From contig FCNS01000008.1 of NCBI GenBank assembly GCA_900045905.1, positions 186,001 through 250,000 of the forward strand: 64,000 nt of DNA, given 5' to 3'. Below are positions 54,915 to 63,989 of the stretch, one piece after another. The position numbers were made by a program, and so were the translations under genes. The number at the start of each line of letters is the position of its first letter. The first letter of the stretch is position 1. The DNA is from Clostridiales bacterium CHKCI001. GTDB lineage: Bacteria > Bacillota > Clostridia > Lachnospirales > Lachnospiraceae. The notes below the pieces were generated by a model that saw nothing but the letters and a program-made list of their open reading frames with translations, made no database searches and was not told where the DNA came from.

Positions 54915-55781
54915 CTAGCTCCATCTGCGTTTCTGAATCATTTGTGATGACAGGAAAAGGAATACAAATGAAATAGAAATATAATAAATCAATCCTGTTA
55001 CATCAAATACCTGGTCATTAATAAATGCCTCTATTACTGCATTAATGGAAATAGCAGAAAGAAGATTTGGCAAAGCACTTTCAAACATACTATTATTAAA
55101 CACATATAATAGAACTAATACGATTGCTCCAATTATCCCAATTCCCGCAGATACCATCCAGTTTTTTGTCATTCCATAATAAATAAGACAAATAATGGCT
55201 AAAACCCCCAAAAATCCAACAAAGGAAAATAACGCAGTTGTGCCAAGCATACCTACAATTCCGTCTAATAAGTAAAAGAATAATAAAACCCCAAAGGTAC
55301 CTACTGCTGCAATAATCTGACTTTCTGTTAAAGACGAAATAAACATACCAATTGAAATATAAGCACAACCCATCAGGAAAAACGCTAATAAAGAAGCATA
55401 ATCTGCCTTTAAATAAGCAGTACCGCCTGTTTTAATAACAAGTGGACAAAGGCAAAAAATAAGAACTGGAATTGCCATAATTGTAATCATAGCGAAATAT
55501 TTTCCCATTACAATTTTTCCAACAGAAACTGGGGATGTTAATAATAACTGATCTGTTTTTGACTTTCTTTCATCTGCCAGCGAACGCATTGTCAATACTG
55601 GAACAATCAAAAGGAAAATAAATAATAATCCTCCCAGTACATAGGAGAAGTATGGATAGCCAATCCTTAAGTTATAGACAACAAAATAAACCCCTGCAAT
55701 TGCAGTTAAGGCAGCAATAAACAGTGGACCAATCATCGATGTCATATATGCTTTTAACTCTCTTTTATAAATCGCTGTCAT
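54915..55781 (-). CDS. ABC-2 permease (GldF-like)
   Basis: The 288-residue protein starts M-T-A-I-Y-K-R-E-L-K-A-Y, the usual beginning of GldF-type permeases, and has six helices (near 20-40, 55-80, 100-130, 140-165, 170-200 and 255-280) with L-T-M-R-S-L-A-D-E-R-K-S-K-T-D-Q-L-L-L-T after helix 2, the ABC-2 coupling region. The ATG at 55781 follows AGGAGG by 9 nt and lies inside the end of the ATPase gene. Confidence 0.9.
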   Translation of the reverse strand: MTAIYKRELKAYMTSMIGPLFIAALTAIAGVYFVVYNLRIGYPYFSYVLGGLLFIFLLIVPVLTMRSLADERKSKTDQLLLTSPVSVGKIVMGKYFAMITIMAIPVLIFCLCPLVIKTGGTAYLKADYASLLAFFLMGCAYISIGMFISSLTESQIIAAVGTFGVLLFFYLLDGIVGMLGTTALFSFVGFLGVLAIICLIYYGMTKNWMVSAGIGIIGAIVLVLLYVFNNSMFESALPNLLSAISINAVIEAFINDQVFDVTGLIYYISISFVFLFLSSQMIQKRRWS

Positions 55782-56853
55782 TGTTCTCATCCTCCTGTTC
55801 TTCTGGATCTGGAGACGAATCACCATTTACCAAAATTTCTGCTTCTTTTTCTATATTTTTTCTGAAAAGGCCAATACGATGAGATTTCTTTTCTTGTTTC
55901 TCTTCTTCTGCTCCCGTTAACTCCATAAATACTTCTTCCAACGAAGCCTTCTTTAACTGCATCATAATAATTGGACTCTTATTTTCAGCAAACAAGTAGA
56001 ACAAATCTTCTCTTATATCATAATCTGGATTTTCTTCTCCAAGACATATTGTAACTGCCGTTGTTCCTTCTTCTTCTCCTTTTTGGATTTCTTGACTTAC
56101 AATATTATTTGTTTTATAGACTTTCAAAATCTCTCTTACTTTTGTTGGATTCGCCTTTACGAGCAATTCTAATGTATGTCCGCCTTTCATCATCTGCATT
56201 AGATTTTCTGGTGTATCACTCGCTACCAGTTTTCCATGAGAAATAATCATAATATGATCACAAATTGCACTGACTTCTGACAGAATATGAGAACTTAATA
56301 TAACCGTATGTTTCTTTCCCAGTTCCTTAATTAGATCTCGAATTTCAATAATTTGAATTGGATCTAACCCAACAGTAGGTTCATCCAAAATAATAATATC
56401 TGGCATCCCAAGTACCGCTTGAGCCAGTCCAACCCTTTGCTTATAACCTTTTGATAAGTTTCTGATTAACCGAGTTTTTACATCATCAAGACGAGTTAGA
56501 CTCATTGCTTCTTCTACCGCATTTTTCCGCTCAGAAGCTTTTATCTTTTTTAATTCTGCGGCAAAATTTAAGTATTCCAACACTGTCATATCCACATAGA
56601 GTGGAGGAATTTCTGGCAAATATCCGATTGAACGCTTTGCCAGTTCTGGTTCAGTCAAAATATTATGTCCATCAATAAATACTTCTCCCTGTGTTGCCCC
56701 AATATACCCGGTCATGATATTCATTGTGGTAGATTTTCCTGCCCCATTTGGGCCAAGAAATCCGTAAATTTGACCGTCCTCTACTGTGAAGCTCAAATGG
56801 TCTACTGCAATATGATTTCCATATTTTTTGACCAGATTTTTTACTTCAATCAT
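55765..56853 (-). CDS. ABC transporter ATP-binding protein (GldA-like)
   Basis: The 362-residue ATPase has Walker A G-P-N-G-A-G-K-S-T (about 33-41), signature L-S-K-G-Y-K-Q-R-V-G, Walker B I-I-L-D-E-P-T-V-G-L-D-P and H-loop S-S-H. It has a long C-terminal extension ending in an acidic tail (S-P-D-P-E-E-Q-E-D-E-N-N-D). The first gene of the four-gene Gld-like operon, it powers export or membrane remodelling of unknown substrate. Confidence 0.93.
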   Translation of the reverse strand: MIEVKNLVKKYGNHIAVDHLSFTVEDGQIYGFLGPNGAGKSTTMNIMTGYIGATQGEVFIDGHNILTEPELAKRSIGYLPEIPPLYVDMTVLEYLNFAAELKKIKASERKNAVEEAMSLTRLDDVKTRLIRNLSKGYKQRVGLAQAVLGMPDIIILDEPTVGLDPIQIIEIRDLIKELGKKHTVILSSHILSEVSAICDHIMIISHGKLVASDTPENLMQMMKGGHTLELLVKANPTKVREILKVYKTNNIVSQEIQKGEEEGTTAVTICLGEENPDYDIREDLFYLFAENKSPIIMMQLKKASLEEVFMELTGAEEEKQEKKSHRIGLFRKNIEKEAEILVNGDSSPDPEEQEDENNDSDL

Positions 56854-57049
56854 TGTACTTTCCTCCTAAAATATTTTGTTTCATTCTTTCACATTTTAAT
56901 CGGGAATTGTGAACGTTATGCTATGAATTTGTGTGTATTTTATGTTTATTTTGTGAATTTCTGATCACAATTTTATTTATTTCATCTTTATTTATTATTA
57001 AAATCGGTTCTACTTCTAACTTTTCTATGATAGAGTAATAAATAAAGAC

Positions 57050-57078
57050 TTGACGAATCCTTATTTTACTACTAGAAT
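57050..57078 (+). promoter_or_regulatory. Promoter of the serC operon
   Basis: TTGACG (57050-57055), 17 bases and TAGAAT (57073-57078), with GGAGGGTG before the serC ATG. Confidence 0.7.
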
Positions 57079-57147
57079 GGGTTTATTGATGCCTTTTCTT
57101 TCAGTAAGAAAGAGGATCAAATTAGATTTTTAGGAGGGTGATTTGGA

Positions 57148-58230
57148 ATGAGTAGAGTATATAATTTTTCCGCTGGACCTGCAGTGCTCCCAGAGGAAGT
57201 GTTAAAAGAGGCTGCTGATGAAATGTTAGATTATCAGGGCAGCGGTATGTCCGTTATGGAAATGAGTCATCGTTCCAAAGTATATGACAAGATTATTAAA
57301 GATGCAGAAGCTGATTTGAGAGAATTAATGAATATTCCTGATAATTACAAAGTATTGTTTTTACAGGGTGGTGCTTCTCAACAATTTGCTATGATTCCAA
57401 TGAATTTAATGAAAAATGGAGTTGCTGATTATATTGTAACTGGACAGTGGGCAAAAAAAGCATATCAGGAAGCTCAAAAATATGGCAAAGTGAACTGTAT
57501 TGCATCTAGCGCAGACAAAACATTCTCTTACATTCCAGATTGCAGTGACCTGCCTGTAAGTGAAGACGCTGATTATGTATATATTTGTGAAAATAATACA
57601 ATTTACGGAACCAAATTTAAAGAACTTCCAAATACAAAAGGTAAAACTTTAGTAGCTGATGTTTCTTCCTGTTTCTTATCTGAACCAGTTGATGTAACGA
57701 AGTATGGTGTCATTTATGGTGGTGTTCAAAAAAATATTGGACCTGCAGGTGTTGTAATTGTAATTATCCGCGAAGATTTAATTACAGAAGATGTGCTTCC
57801 AGGTACACCAACTATGCTTACATATAAAACACATGCAGATGCAGATTCTTTATATAATACACCGCCTTGTTATGGTATTTATATCTGCGGTAAAGTATTC
57901 AAATGGCTGAAAAAGCGTGGCGGTCTTGCTGCAATGAAGGAATATAATGAAAAGAAAGCTGCAATCCTTTATAATTATCTCGATCAAAGTAAGATGTTCC
58001 ATGGTACAGTAGAACCAGCATCTCGTTCTCTAATGAATGTACCTTTTGTAACGGGTGACAAAGATTTGGATGCTAAATTCGTAAAAGAAGCTGAAGCAGC
58101 TGGACTTGTAAATTTAAAGGGTCATCGCACTGTTGGCGGTATGCGTGCAAGTATTTATAATGCAATGCCAATTGAAGGGGTAGAAGCTCTCGTTGCATTT
58201 ATGAAGAAATTTGAAGAGGAGAATCTGTAA
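57148..58230 (+). CDS. serC: Phosphoserine aminotransferase
   Basis: SerC is a PLP enzyme that converts 3-phosphohydroxypyruvate to phosphoserine. The 360-residue protein opens V-Y-N-F-S-A-G-P-A-V-L-P, has F-L-Q-G-G-A-S-Q-Q-F (near residue 72), the PLP lysine in Y-G-G-V-Q-K-N-I-G-P-A-G (near 190) and ends with R-T-V-G-G-M-R-A-S-I-Y-N-A. It lies 2 bases upstream of serA in one operon. Confidence 0.97.
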   Translation: MSRVYNFSAGPAVLPEEVLKEAADEMLDYQGSGMSVMEMSHRSKVYDKIIKDAEADLRELMNIPDNYKVLFLQGGASQQFAMIPMNLMKNGVADYIVTGQWAKKAYQEAQKYGKVNCIASSADKTFSYIPDCSDLPVSEDADYVYICENNTIYGTKFKELPNTKGKTLVADVSSCFLSEPVDVTKYGVIYGGVQKNIGPAGVVIVIIREDLITEDVLPGTPTMLTYKTHADADSLYNTPPCYGIYICGKVFKWLKKRGGLAAMKEYNEKKAAILYNYLDQSKMFHGTVEPASRSLMNVPFVTGDKDLDAKFVKEAEAAGLVNLKGHRTVGGMRASIYNAMPIEGVEALVAFMKKFEEENL

Positions 58231-58232
58231 TT

Positions 58233-59402
58233 ATGACAAAAATCAAATGCTTGAATCCAATTTCTCATGTAGGTATGGATTTATTAACTGATAATTATGA
58301 ATTAACAGATAACTTTGCTGAGGCAGATGCAGCACTCGTCCGCAGTGCTTCTGTCCATGATTTAGAACTTCCAGATTCTTTATTGGCTATTGCCAGAGCT
58401 GGCGCTGGCGTCAATAATATTCCACTGGAAAAATGTGCCGATAAAGGTATTGTTGTATTCAATACACCTGGCGCAAACGCAAATGGTGTAAAAGAACTCG
58501 TATTGGCAGGTATGTTACTTGGAGCTAGAGATATCATTGGTGGAGCCAATTGGGTTCAAGATCACAAAGAGGATCCTGCTATTAATAAAACAGTTGAAAA
58601 GAGTAAAAAGCAATTTGCTGGTACAGAAATTACTGGAAAGAAGCTTGGAGTAATCGGTCTTGGAGCAATTGGAGTCTTAGTTGCTAATGCTGCGAATCAC
58701 CTTGGCATGGAAGTGTATGGATGTGACCCATATTTATCCGTAGAACACGCTTTAAACCTGTCACACAACATTCATGTTGTAAAAGATAACGATACAATCT
58801 ATGAAAACTGTGATTATATTACCGTTCATGTACCATTGTTAGATGCAACAAGAGGCATGATTAACAAAGACACCATTGCTAAGATGAAAGATGGAGTTAT
58901 TATTTTGAACTTTGCAAGAGATCTTCTTGTAAACGATGAGGATATGGCAGAGGCACTTTCCACTGGAAAGGTTCGAAAATATATTACAGACTTCCCAAAT
59001 GCTAAGAGTGCTAACATGCCAAATACAATCGCAATCCCACATCTTGGAGCTTCCACAGAAGAATCGGAAGATAATTGTGCAGTCATGGCAGTAAAAGAAT
59101 TAACGGACTATATTGAAAACGGAAATATTACAAATTCCGTTAATTACCCAACATGTAGTCTTGGGCCTGTTCCAGAGGGCGTTGTTCGTGTTTGTATTGC
59201 ACACCGCAATGTTCCAAACGTAATTGGACGATTCACGAGTATTCTTGGAGAAGCAGATGTCAATATACGTGATATGGTTTCTAAGAGTCGTGGTTCCTAT
59301 TCTTATGCAATCTTTGACTTAGATCATCCAATGCAGTCCGATTATCTGGAGAAACTTTCCGATATGAATGCAGTCTTAAAAGTACGTATTATTGAAAAAT
59401 AA
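58233..59402 (+). CDS. serA: D-3-phosphoglycerate dehydrogenase
   Basis: SerA starts serine synthesis by oxidising 3-phosphoglycerate with NAD. The 389-residue protein has the NAD fold G-V-I-G-L-G-A-I-G-V (near residue 140), the catalytic Arg, Glu and His regions (N-F-A-R-D near 227; H-L-G-A-S-T-E-E near 272) and a C-terminal ACT-like part (about 315-389) that may bind serine. This is the compact clostridial type. Confidence 0.95.
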   Translation: MTKIKCLNPISHVGMDLLTDNYELTDNFAEADAALVRSASVHDLELPDSLLAIARAGAGVNNIPLEKCADKGIVVFNTPGANANGVKELVLAGMLLGARDIIGGANWVQDHKEDPAINKTVEKSKKQFAGTEITGKKLGVIGLGAIGVLVANAANHLGMEVYGCDPYLSVEHALNLSHNIHVVKDNDTIYENCDYITVHVPLLDATRGMINKDTIAKMKDGVIILNFARDLLVNDEDMAEALSTGKVRKYITDFPNAKSANMPNTIAIPHLGASTEESEDNCAVMAVKELTDYIENGNITNSVNYPTCSLGPVPEGVVRVCIAHRNVPNVIGRFTSILGEADVNIRDMVSKSRGSYSYAIFDLDHPMQSDYLEKLSDMNAVLKVRIIEK

Positions 59403-59416
59403 TTGAAAGGAATATT

Positions 59417-60652
59417 ATGGCAATTGTAAAACCATTTTCAGCCATAAGACCAGCTGCCTCTGTTGCAAAACAGGTGGCAGCTCTTCCTTATGACGTATAT
59501 AATCGAAAAGAAGCCTGTGATATTGTTTCCCGCAATCCACTTTCCTTTCTGGCGATTGACCGAGCAGAAACACAGTTTGAGGATTCTGTTGATACCTATG
59601 ATCCTCGCGTTTATCAAAAGGCAAGTGAACTGCTTCACGAACGCATTCAAGATGGAATTTTTGTCACAGACTCAGAACAATGTTATTATATCTATGAACA
59701 AACCATGAACCAAAGGACACAGACAGGTATTGTTGCATGCTGTTCCATTGATGACTATGCCAGTGGTGTAATTCGTCGTCATGAGAATACTCGTGCTGAA
59801 AAAGAGGCCGATCGTATCCATCATGTTGATGCTTGCAACGCACAGACTGGTCCTATTTTTTTAGCATATCGCTCTAGTTCTACAATCAATGAAATTATAC
59901 TCGATGAGAAACGTTCTCTTCCTATTTATGATTTTTTATCGGACGATGAAGTTCGTCACACCGTATGGAAAATTTCAAATCCAGACAACATTCACCGTTT
60001 AGAAGCTGCTTTTCAGGAAATTCCTCACACTTATATCGCTGATGGTCACCATCGTGCTGCTTCTGCTGTCCATGTTGGATTTGATCGAAGAGCTGCACAT
60101 CCAGACTATACTGGACAGGAAGAATTTAATTATTTTCTCTCTGTTCTTTTTCCAGATGATGAACTATTCATTCTTCCTTATAACCGTGTTGTGAAGGATC
60201 TTGGAGGATTTACAACTGAACAATTTTTATCCATTCTTTGTAAAAAATTTTTGGTTACTGCAAAATCCAAAGCGGTTGTTCCTTCTCATAAGGGTAGTTT
60301 TGGTATGTTTTTAAATAATCAATGGTATCAGCTAGATCTTCTTCCACAATTTTTCAGCAATGATCCAATTATGGGACTAGACGTATCTCTTCTAAATGAA
60401 CATATCTTATCTCCAGTTTTAAAAATTAGAGATTTACGCACTGACAAAAGAATTGATTTTATTGGAGGAATTCGAGGTACAAAAGAATTAGAACGACGTT
60501 GTCATATAGACATGAAAGTAGCATTTTCTATGTATCCAACTTCTATTCAAGAACTCTTTGCTGTAGCAGATAGCGGGAAACTAATGCCGCCGAAATCTAC
60601 CTGGTTTGAACCCAAATTAAGAAGTGGATTATTTATCCACTCGATTCAATAA
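59417..60652 (+). CDS. DUF1015 family protein of the serine cluster
   Basis: The 411-residue protein begins V-K-P-F-S-A-I-R-P and contains A-L-P-Y-D-V-Y-N, R-R-H-E-N-T-R-A-E-K-E-A-D-R-I and I-A-D-G-H-H-R-A-A-S-A, the conserved blocks of DUF1015. Family members are regularly encoded after serC-serA in clostridia, and some are described as serine kinase-like (SbnI/SerK relatives), which makes a serine-related role likely but not shown here. It follows serA by 14 bases. Confidence 0.88.
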   Translation: MAIVKPFSAIRPAASVAKQVAALPYDVYNRKEACDIVSRNPLSFLAIDRAETQFEDSVDTYDPRVYQKASELLHERIQDGIFVTDSEQCYYIYEQTMNQRTQTGIVACCSIDDYASGVIRRHENTRAEKEADRIHHVDACNAQTGPIFLAYRSSSTINEIILDEKRSLPIYDFLSDDEVRHTVWKISNPDNIHRLEAAFQEIPHTYIADGHHRAASAVHVGFDRRAAHPDYTGQEEFNYFLSVLFPDDELFILPYNRVVKDLGGFTTEQFLSILCKKFLVTAKSKAVVPSHKGSFGMFLNNQWYQLDLLPQFFSNDPIMGLDVSLLNEHILSPVLKIRDLRTDKRIDFIGGIRGTKELERRCHIDMKVAFSMYPTSIQELFAVADSGKLMPPKSTWFEPKLRSGLFIHSIQ

Positions 60653-60663
60653 TAGGAGGATAT

Positions 60664-61329
60664 ATGAATTCAAATTATCCTGTTTTTATTCTTTCCAGCG
60701 AAAAAGAAATTGAACAATGTCCTATTTTTACTGTAGATGAATTTCGCTGGAACTGTGTTTATCGTCCTGAAACAACAGGACGCCTTGGATATATTCCTGG
60801 AAAAGGATTTTTCCTAAAGATGACTTGTTTAGAATCTAATCCTATGCGTAATAATTTTGGACCAAATTCTATGGTATATAAAGATAGTGCAATGGAAGGT
60901 TTTTTCTGCTTCTCTGAAATGAATTCATCTTCTTGCAGCTACATGAATTTTGAAATGAATGCAAATAGTGCCCTTTTAATTCAAAGAGGAGAGGGAAGAT
61001 TCAACCGAACTTTTCTGTCAGAAGAAGAGGTACTTTCCTGCCACTGCCAGGCAGAAATATTTCCAGATTATTGGACTGTTTCTACATGGATTCCAGAAAC
61101 TCTAATACGTCATTACTATAATATTGATTCATTTTCAGAGGGTTTTATGTTTCATTGCAATTTTTTCAAAATATCTGAAACATCAGAGATTGAACATTAC
61201 GCTTCTGCATATCCAATTAACAGTGCAGAACCTAATTTCCATCTCCCGGAATTTTTTGGAACTGCCATAATTGTTCAAAACACGAATACTTCTAGGAACT
61301 ACAAGTCATCAGAAATACAAAACAACTAA
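60664..61329 (+). CDS. CBM9/DOMON-like domain protein
   Basis: The 221-residue protein consists of one beta-sandwich domain with V-D-E-F-R-W-N, L-G-Y-I-P-G-K-G-F-F-L-K-M-T-C-L-E-S-N-P and Y-M-N-F-E-M-N-A-N, a pattern common to carbohydrate-binding family 9-like proteins of clostridia. There is no signal peptide, so it is cytoplasmic or released otherwise. AGGAGGA lies before the ATG. It is the last gene of the serC operon. Ligand unknown. Confidence 0.75.
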   Translation: MNSNYPVFILSSEKEIEQCPIFTVDEFRWNCVYRPETTGRLGYIPGKGFFLKMTCLESNPMRNNFGPNSMVYKDSAMEGFFCFSEMNSSSCSYMNFEMNANSALLIQRGEGRFNRTFLSEEEVLSCHCQAEIFPDYWTVSTWIPETLIRHYYNIDSFSEGFMFHCNFFKISETSEIEHYASAYPINSAEPNFHLPEFFGTAIIVQNTNTSRNYKSSEIQNN

Positions 61330-61405
61330 TCTTTCTCCATAATTTGCTCCAGGAAGTAAGACATGTTGTATAATGATTTTACAATAGAACCTTATATTAA
61401 GTTAA

Positions 61406-61458
61406 AAAAGAATGCATTTTGCAATGGTTTTTATTGCCGAGTCAAAACGCATTCTTTT
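61406..61458. terminator. Bidirectional terminator between the serC and spoVA operons
   Basis: AAAAGAATGC and GCATTCTTTT form the outer stem, TTTTG/CAAAA extends it, and an inner GCAAT/ATTGC helix lies in the loop. T-runs flank both sides for the convergent operons. Confidence 0.8.
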
Positions 61459-61490
61459 GTATACCAGATTTTTTCGTTATTTCTATTAGA

Positions 61491-61847
61491 CTATTTTTTC
61501 ATTTTCGGTTGAAAGAAAATGGATGCCAAATATCCAAATATTAGTGCTGCCGATATCCCAGCGGCACTTGCGGTTAATCCTCCTTTTAATAATCCCAATA
61601 AACCTTCTGTTTCAATGCCCTTTTTTACCCCTTTCCACAGCGTATTGCCAAATCCCAACAATGGTACCGTAGCCCCTGCTCCTGCCCATTGTGCAAATGG
61701 TTCGTAAAGTCCAATACTTCCAAGTATTGCTCCACTTACTACAAGCAAAACCATAATACGGCCAGGCATTAATTTTGTTTTATCCATTAATAACTGTACA
61801 ACTGCACAAATTGCTCCTCCAACTAAAAATGCTTTTATATATTCCAT
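61491..61847 (-). CDS. spoVAE: Stage V sporulation protein AE
   Basis: The 118-residue membrane protein has three to four helices and the family segments F-L-V-G-G-A-I-C-A-V-V-Q-L-L-M-D (residues 6-21), P-L-L-G-F-G-N-T-L-W-K-G-V and G-I-S-A-A-L-I-F-G-Y. SpoVAE helps form the dipicolinic acid channel used in spore formation and germination. It is the last gene seen in the spoVA operon. Confidence 0.93.
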   Translation of the reverse strand: MEYIKAFLVGGAICAVVQLLMDKTKLMPGRIMVLLVVSGAILGSIGLYEPFAQWAGAGATVPLLGFGNTLWKGVKKGIETEGLLGLLKGGLTASAAGISAALIFGYLASIFFQPKMKK

Positions 61848-61888
61848 TGTTGCCTCCTAATACCATAACCTTATAATAAAACCTCCAT

Positions 61889-61925
61889 ACTCGCTTTGCG
61901 AGCACCACTACAATATAAAAGTCGA
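61889..61925. repeat. Partial copy of the interspersed repeat (one end only)
   Basis: TCGCTTTGCGAGCACCACTA and the following CAATATAAAAGTC match one end of the 34364-34559 element with few differences. It contains the palindrome CTCGC-TTT-GCGAG. It lies between spoVAD and spoVAE, within the operon. Confidence 0.7.
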
Positions 61926-61951
61926 AGTGTTTCTTTTTTCTTAATTTCATT

Positions 61952-62959
61952 TTATTCTACCTGCTCAATAATCACTGCATGTGCAATTCCTGGTATGGTC
62001 TGTCCTTCATTAAAACTCGTCTTAGAAAGTAATGCACCTGTTGGAACGAATAATACTTTTTTCCATGTTTTTTCCTGAATCATCCGAAGTACATAAGAAC
62101 AAAGTGTCACTGCTGCACAACCGCATCCACTTCCTCCCGCTTCTGCATTCTGCACTTCCATATTATAGATTTCTAACCCACAATCCATATGCTGTTTTTG
62201 TATATCATACCCCTGATCCATTAACAGATCAAGCAACGCTCTTTGACCAACTTTTCCTAAGTCTCCAGTGATAATTTTATCATACTCGCTTGGCTGGACT
62301 TGAAAATCTTTAAAATTTTGTGCAATCGTATCAGCGGCTGCTGGAGCCATTGCTGCTCCCATATTTTGAGAGTCCCGCACCCCATAATCAATAATTTTTC
62401 CTGTAGTAATTCCTGCAATTTGAGCAAATCCTCCCTCTTGTCCAAGTATTACTGCACCTGAACCAGTCACCGTCCATGTAGCACATGCTGGACGTTGGTT
62501 TCCATATTCCAATGGATATCGGAATTCTTTTTCTGCACTCGCAAAATGACTGGAAGTTAAACACATAACATAGTCTGCATATCCTGCTGACATTACAATC
62601 GAGCCTAAACTTAATGATTCTCCCATTGTAGAACAGGCCCCATAAAGACCAAACAATGGAATATTCATATCCAATAATCCAAAGGATGTTGCAATGTCTT
62701 GTCCAAGTAAATCTCCTGCAAATAAATAACGAATAGATGGTTTTGCTACAGCGGCTTTTTGAATCACCAGCTCTGCTGCACGTTTTTGAAGTTCACTTTC
62801 TGCCTCTTCCCATGTTTTTTTTCCAAATTTATCATCCTGTTCCACTTGGTCAAATAACTTGCCCAGAGGACCTTCTCCTTCTTTTGATCCTACTACGGAA
62901 GATGCCCCTAAAATACGTGGTTTCTTTCTAAATTCAATACTTGCCTTTCCTTTTTTCAT
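61952..62959 (-). CDS. spoVAD: Stage V sporulation protein AD
   Basis: SpoVAD is a thiolase-fold protein that binds dipicolinic acid for uptake into the forespore. The 335-residue product starts M-K-K-G-K and contains L-F-A-G-D-L-L-G-Q-D (near 92), L-Y-G-A-C-S-T-M-G-E-S-L (near 118; thiolase-like Cys) and G-G-S-G-C-G-C-A-A near 295. The start at 62959 overlaps the spoVAC stop (TGATG), which sets it against the longer frame. Confidence 0.95.
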   Translation of the reverse strand: MKKGKASIEFRKKPRILGASSVVGSKEGEGPLGKLFDQVEQDDKFGKKTWEEAESELQKRAAELVIQKAAVAKPSIRYLFAGDLLGQDIATSFGLLDMNIPLFGLYGACSTMGESLSLGSIVMSAGYADYVMCLTSSHFASAEKEFRYPLEYGNQRPACATWTVTGSGAVILGQEGGFAQIAGITTGKIIDYGVRDSQNMGAAMAPAAADTIAQNFKDFQVQPSEYDKIITGDLGKVGQRALLDLLMDQGYDIQKQHMDCGLEIYNMEVQNAEAGGSGCGCAAVTLCSYVLRMIQEKTWKKVLFVPTGALLSKTSFNEGQTIPGIAHAVIIEQVE

Positions 62960-63435
62960 CACATACCTCCCATGATTCCTGTCATTTGCAATAAATAGTA
63001 CAATACTCCAAGCAGCCATGAACTAAATATTCCATAAAGAATAACAGGTCCTGAAATTGTGAAAATATTAACCCCAATTCCAAATACTTGTCCTTCTTTT
63101 TTATACTCAATTGCTGGTGCTGCAACCGAATTCGCAAACCCTGTGATTGGCACTAGCACACCTGCTCCAGCAAATCTTGCAATTGGGGAAAAAAGATGTA
63201 GTCCTGTTAATAAAATTGAAGTTCCAATTAGACAGATTGACGTCCAAGTTCCTGCGTCTTCTTTTTTTATATCCATAGATAAGAACCAATTCATTAAAAC
63301 CTGACCAAATAAGCAAACAATCCCTCCCACCACAAATGCTTTTAACATATTGAGCCAAATATTATGAGAAGGTGTTACTTCTTTAATATATTCTTGATAA
63401 ATCTTTTTTTGCTGCTCTGTGTTCAAACAAACCAC
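62959..63435 (-). CDS. spoVAC: Stage V sporulation protein AC
   Basis: SpoVAC is the mechanosensitive-type membrane protein through which dipicolinic acid leaves the spore during germination. The 158-residue protein has the conserved H-N-I-W-L-N-M-L-K-A-F-V-V-G-G, F-A-G-A-G-V-L-V-P-I-T-G-F-A-N-S (near residue 88) and five helices. Coupled to spoVAD by overlapping stop and start. Confidence 0.95.
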   Translation of the reverse strand: MVCLNTEQQKKIYQEYIKEVTPSHNIWLNMLKAFVVGGIVCLFGQVLMNWFLSMDIKKEDAGTWTSICLIGTSILLTGLHLFSPIARFAGAGVLVPITGFANSVAAPAIEYKKEGQVFGIGVNIFTISGPVILYGIFSSWLLGVLYYLLQMTGIMGGM

Positions 63436-63478
63436 CTCTTTTTAAATATAAATATCTTATGTCTTATAAGATTTTTAT

Positions 63479-63525
63479 TATCGTGATATCCAAAAGAAAG
63501 CTCCAGTGAAGGTTTCTTTTGTTTA
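63479..63525. repeat. Short element shared with 36335-36378
   Basis: TTATCGTGATAT and the following A- and T-rich arms resemble the sequence after the ribH terminator. An AAAAGAAA/TTTCTTTT stem is possible. It lies in the 128-base spoVAB-spoVAC gap. Confidence 0.45.
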
Positions 63526-63563
63526 ATTTTTTATATCCTCCACTATTATTCATTAACTTTTCA

Positions 63564-63989
63564 TTATGAAAGCAAATGCTTTCCATAGAGGAGAAAAGAT
63601 CCTATCATTTTTCCGAGTGCCAGTGCAACTATAATCGCCCAGAATCCTACTTTTATTCTACATCTTCGTATCATAATAGGAAAGACATCTACAATTTCGG
63701 CCAGAGACATAACTAGACATCCGACAAATATTCCGCAGCAAACCCCAAATAAGCTTAATCCAATTATCCCGAAAGGCAATGGAACTTTATAGAGATCCAC
63801 TAGATTCCCAATTCCTCCTCCAAGGGCAATTGCAGTTTCATATATACGTACTCGATGCCCAGTTCTTGTTACTCCAGCCATCCGTGGTATCATTCCTATG
63901 ACAGTAATTAATGCAAAAACTCCTGCTGCCGTTGCCATTCCTCCTGCCAATCCAGTAAGGAATACGATCGTCTGTCTAGTCAGCCACAT
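63564..63989 (-). CDS. spoVAB: Stage V sporulation protein AB
   Basis: The 141-residue membrane protein has four to five helices and the SpoVAB pattern G-L-A-G-G-M-A-T-A-A-G-V-F-A-L-I-T-V-I-G-M-I-P-R near the start and Y-E-T-A-I-A-L-G-G-G-I-G-N near residue 50. In Bacillus the spoVA operon is expressed in the forespore by sigma-G; the promoter here would lie outside the window. The few bases upstream (to 64000) include a stop overlapping its start in another frame, consistent with a spoVAA gene ending there. Confidence 0.9.
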   Translation of the reverse strand: MWLTRQTIVFLTGLAGGMATAAGVFALITVIGMIPRMAGVTRTGHRVRIYETAIALGGGIGNLVDLYKVPLPFGIIGLSLFGVCCGIFVGCLVMSLAEIVDVFPIMIRRCRIKVGFWAIIVALALGKMIGSFLLYGKHLLS

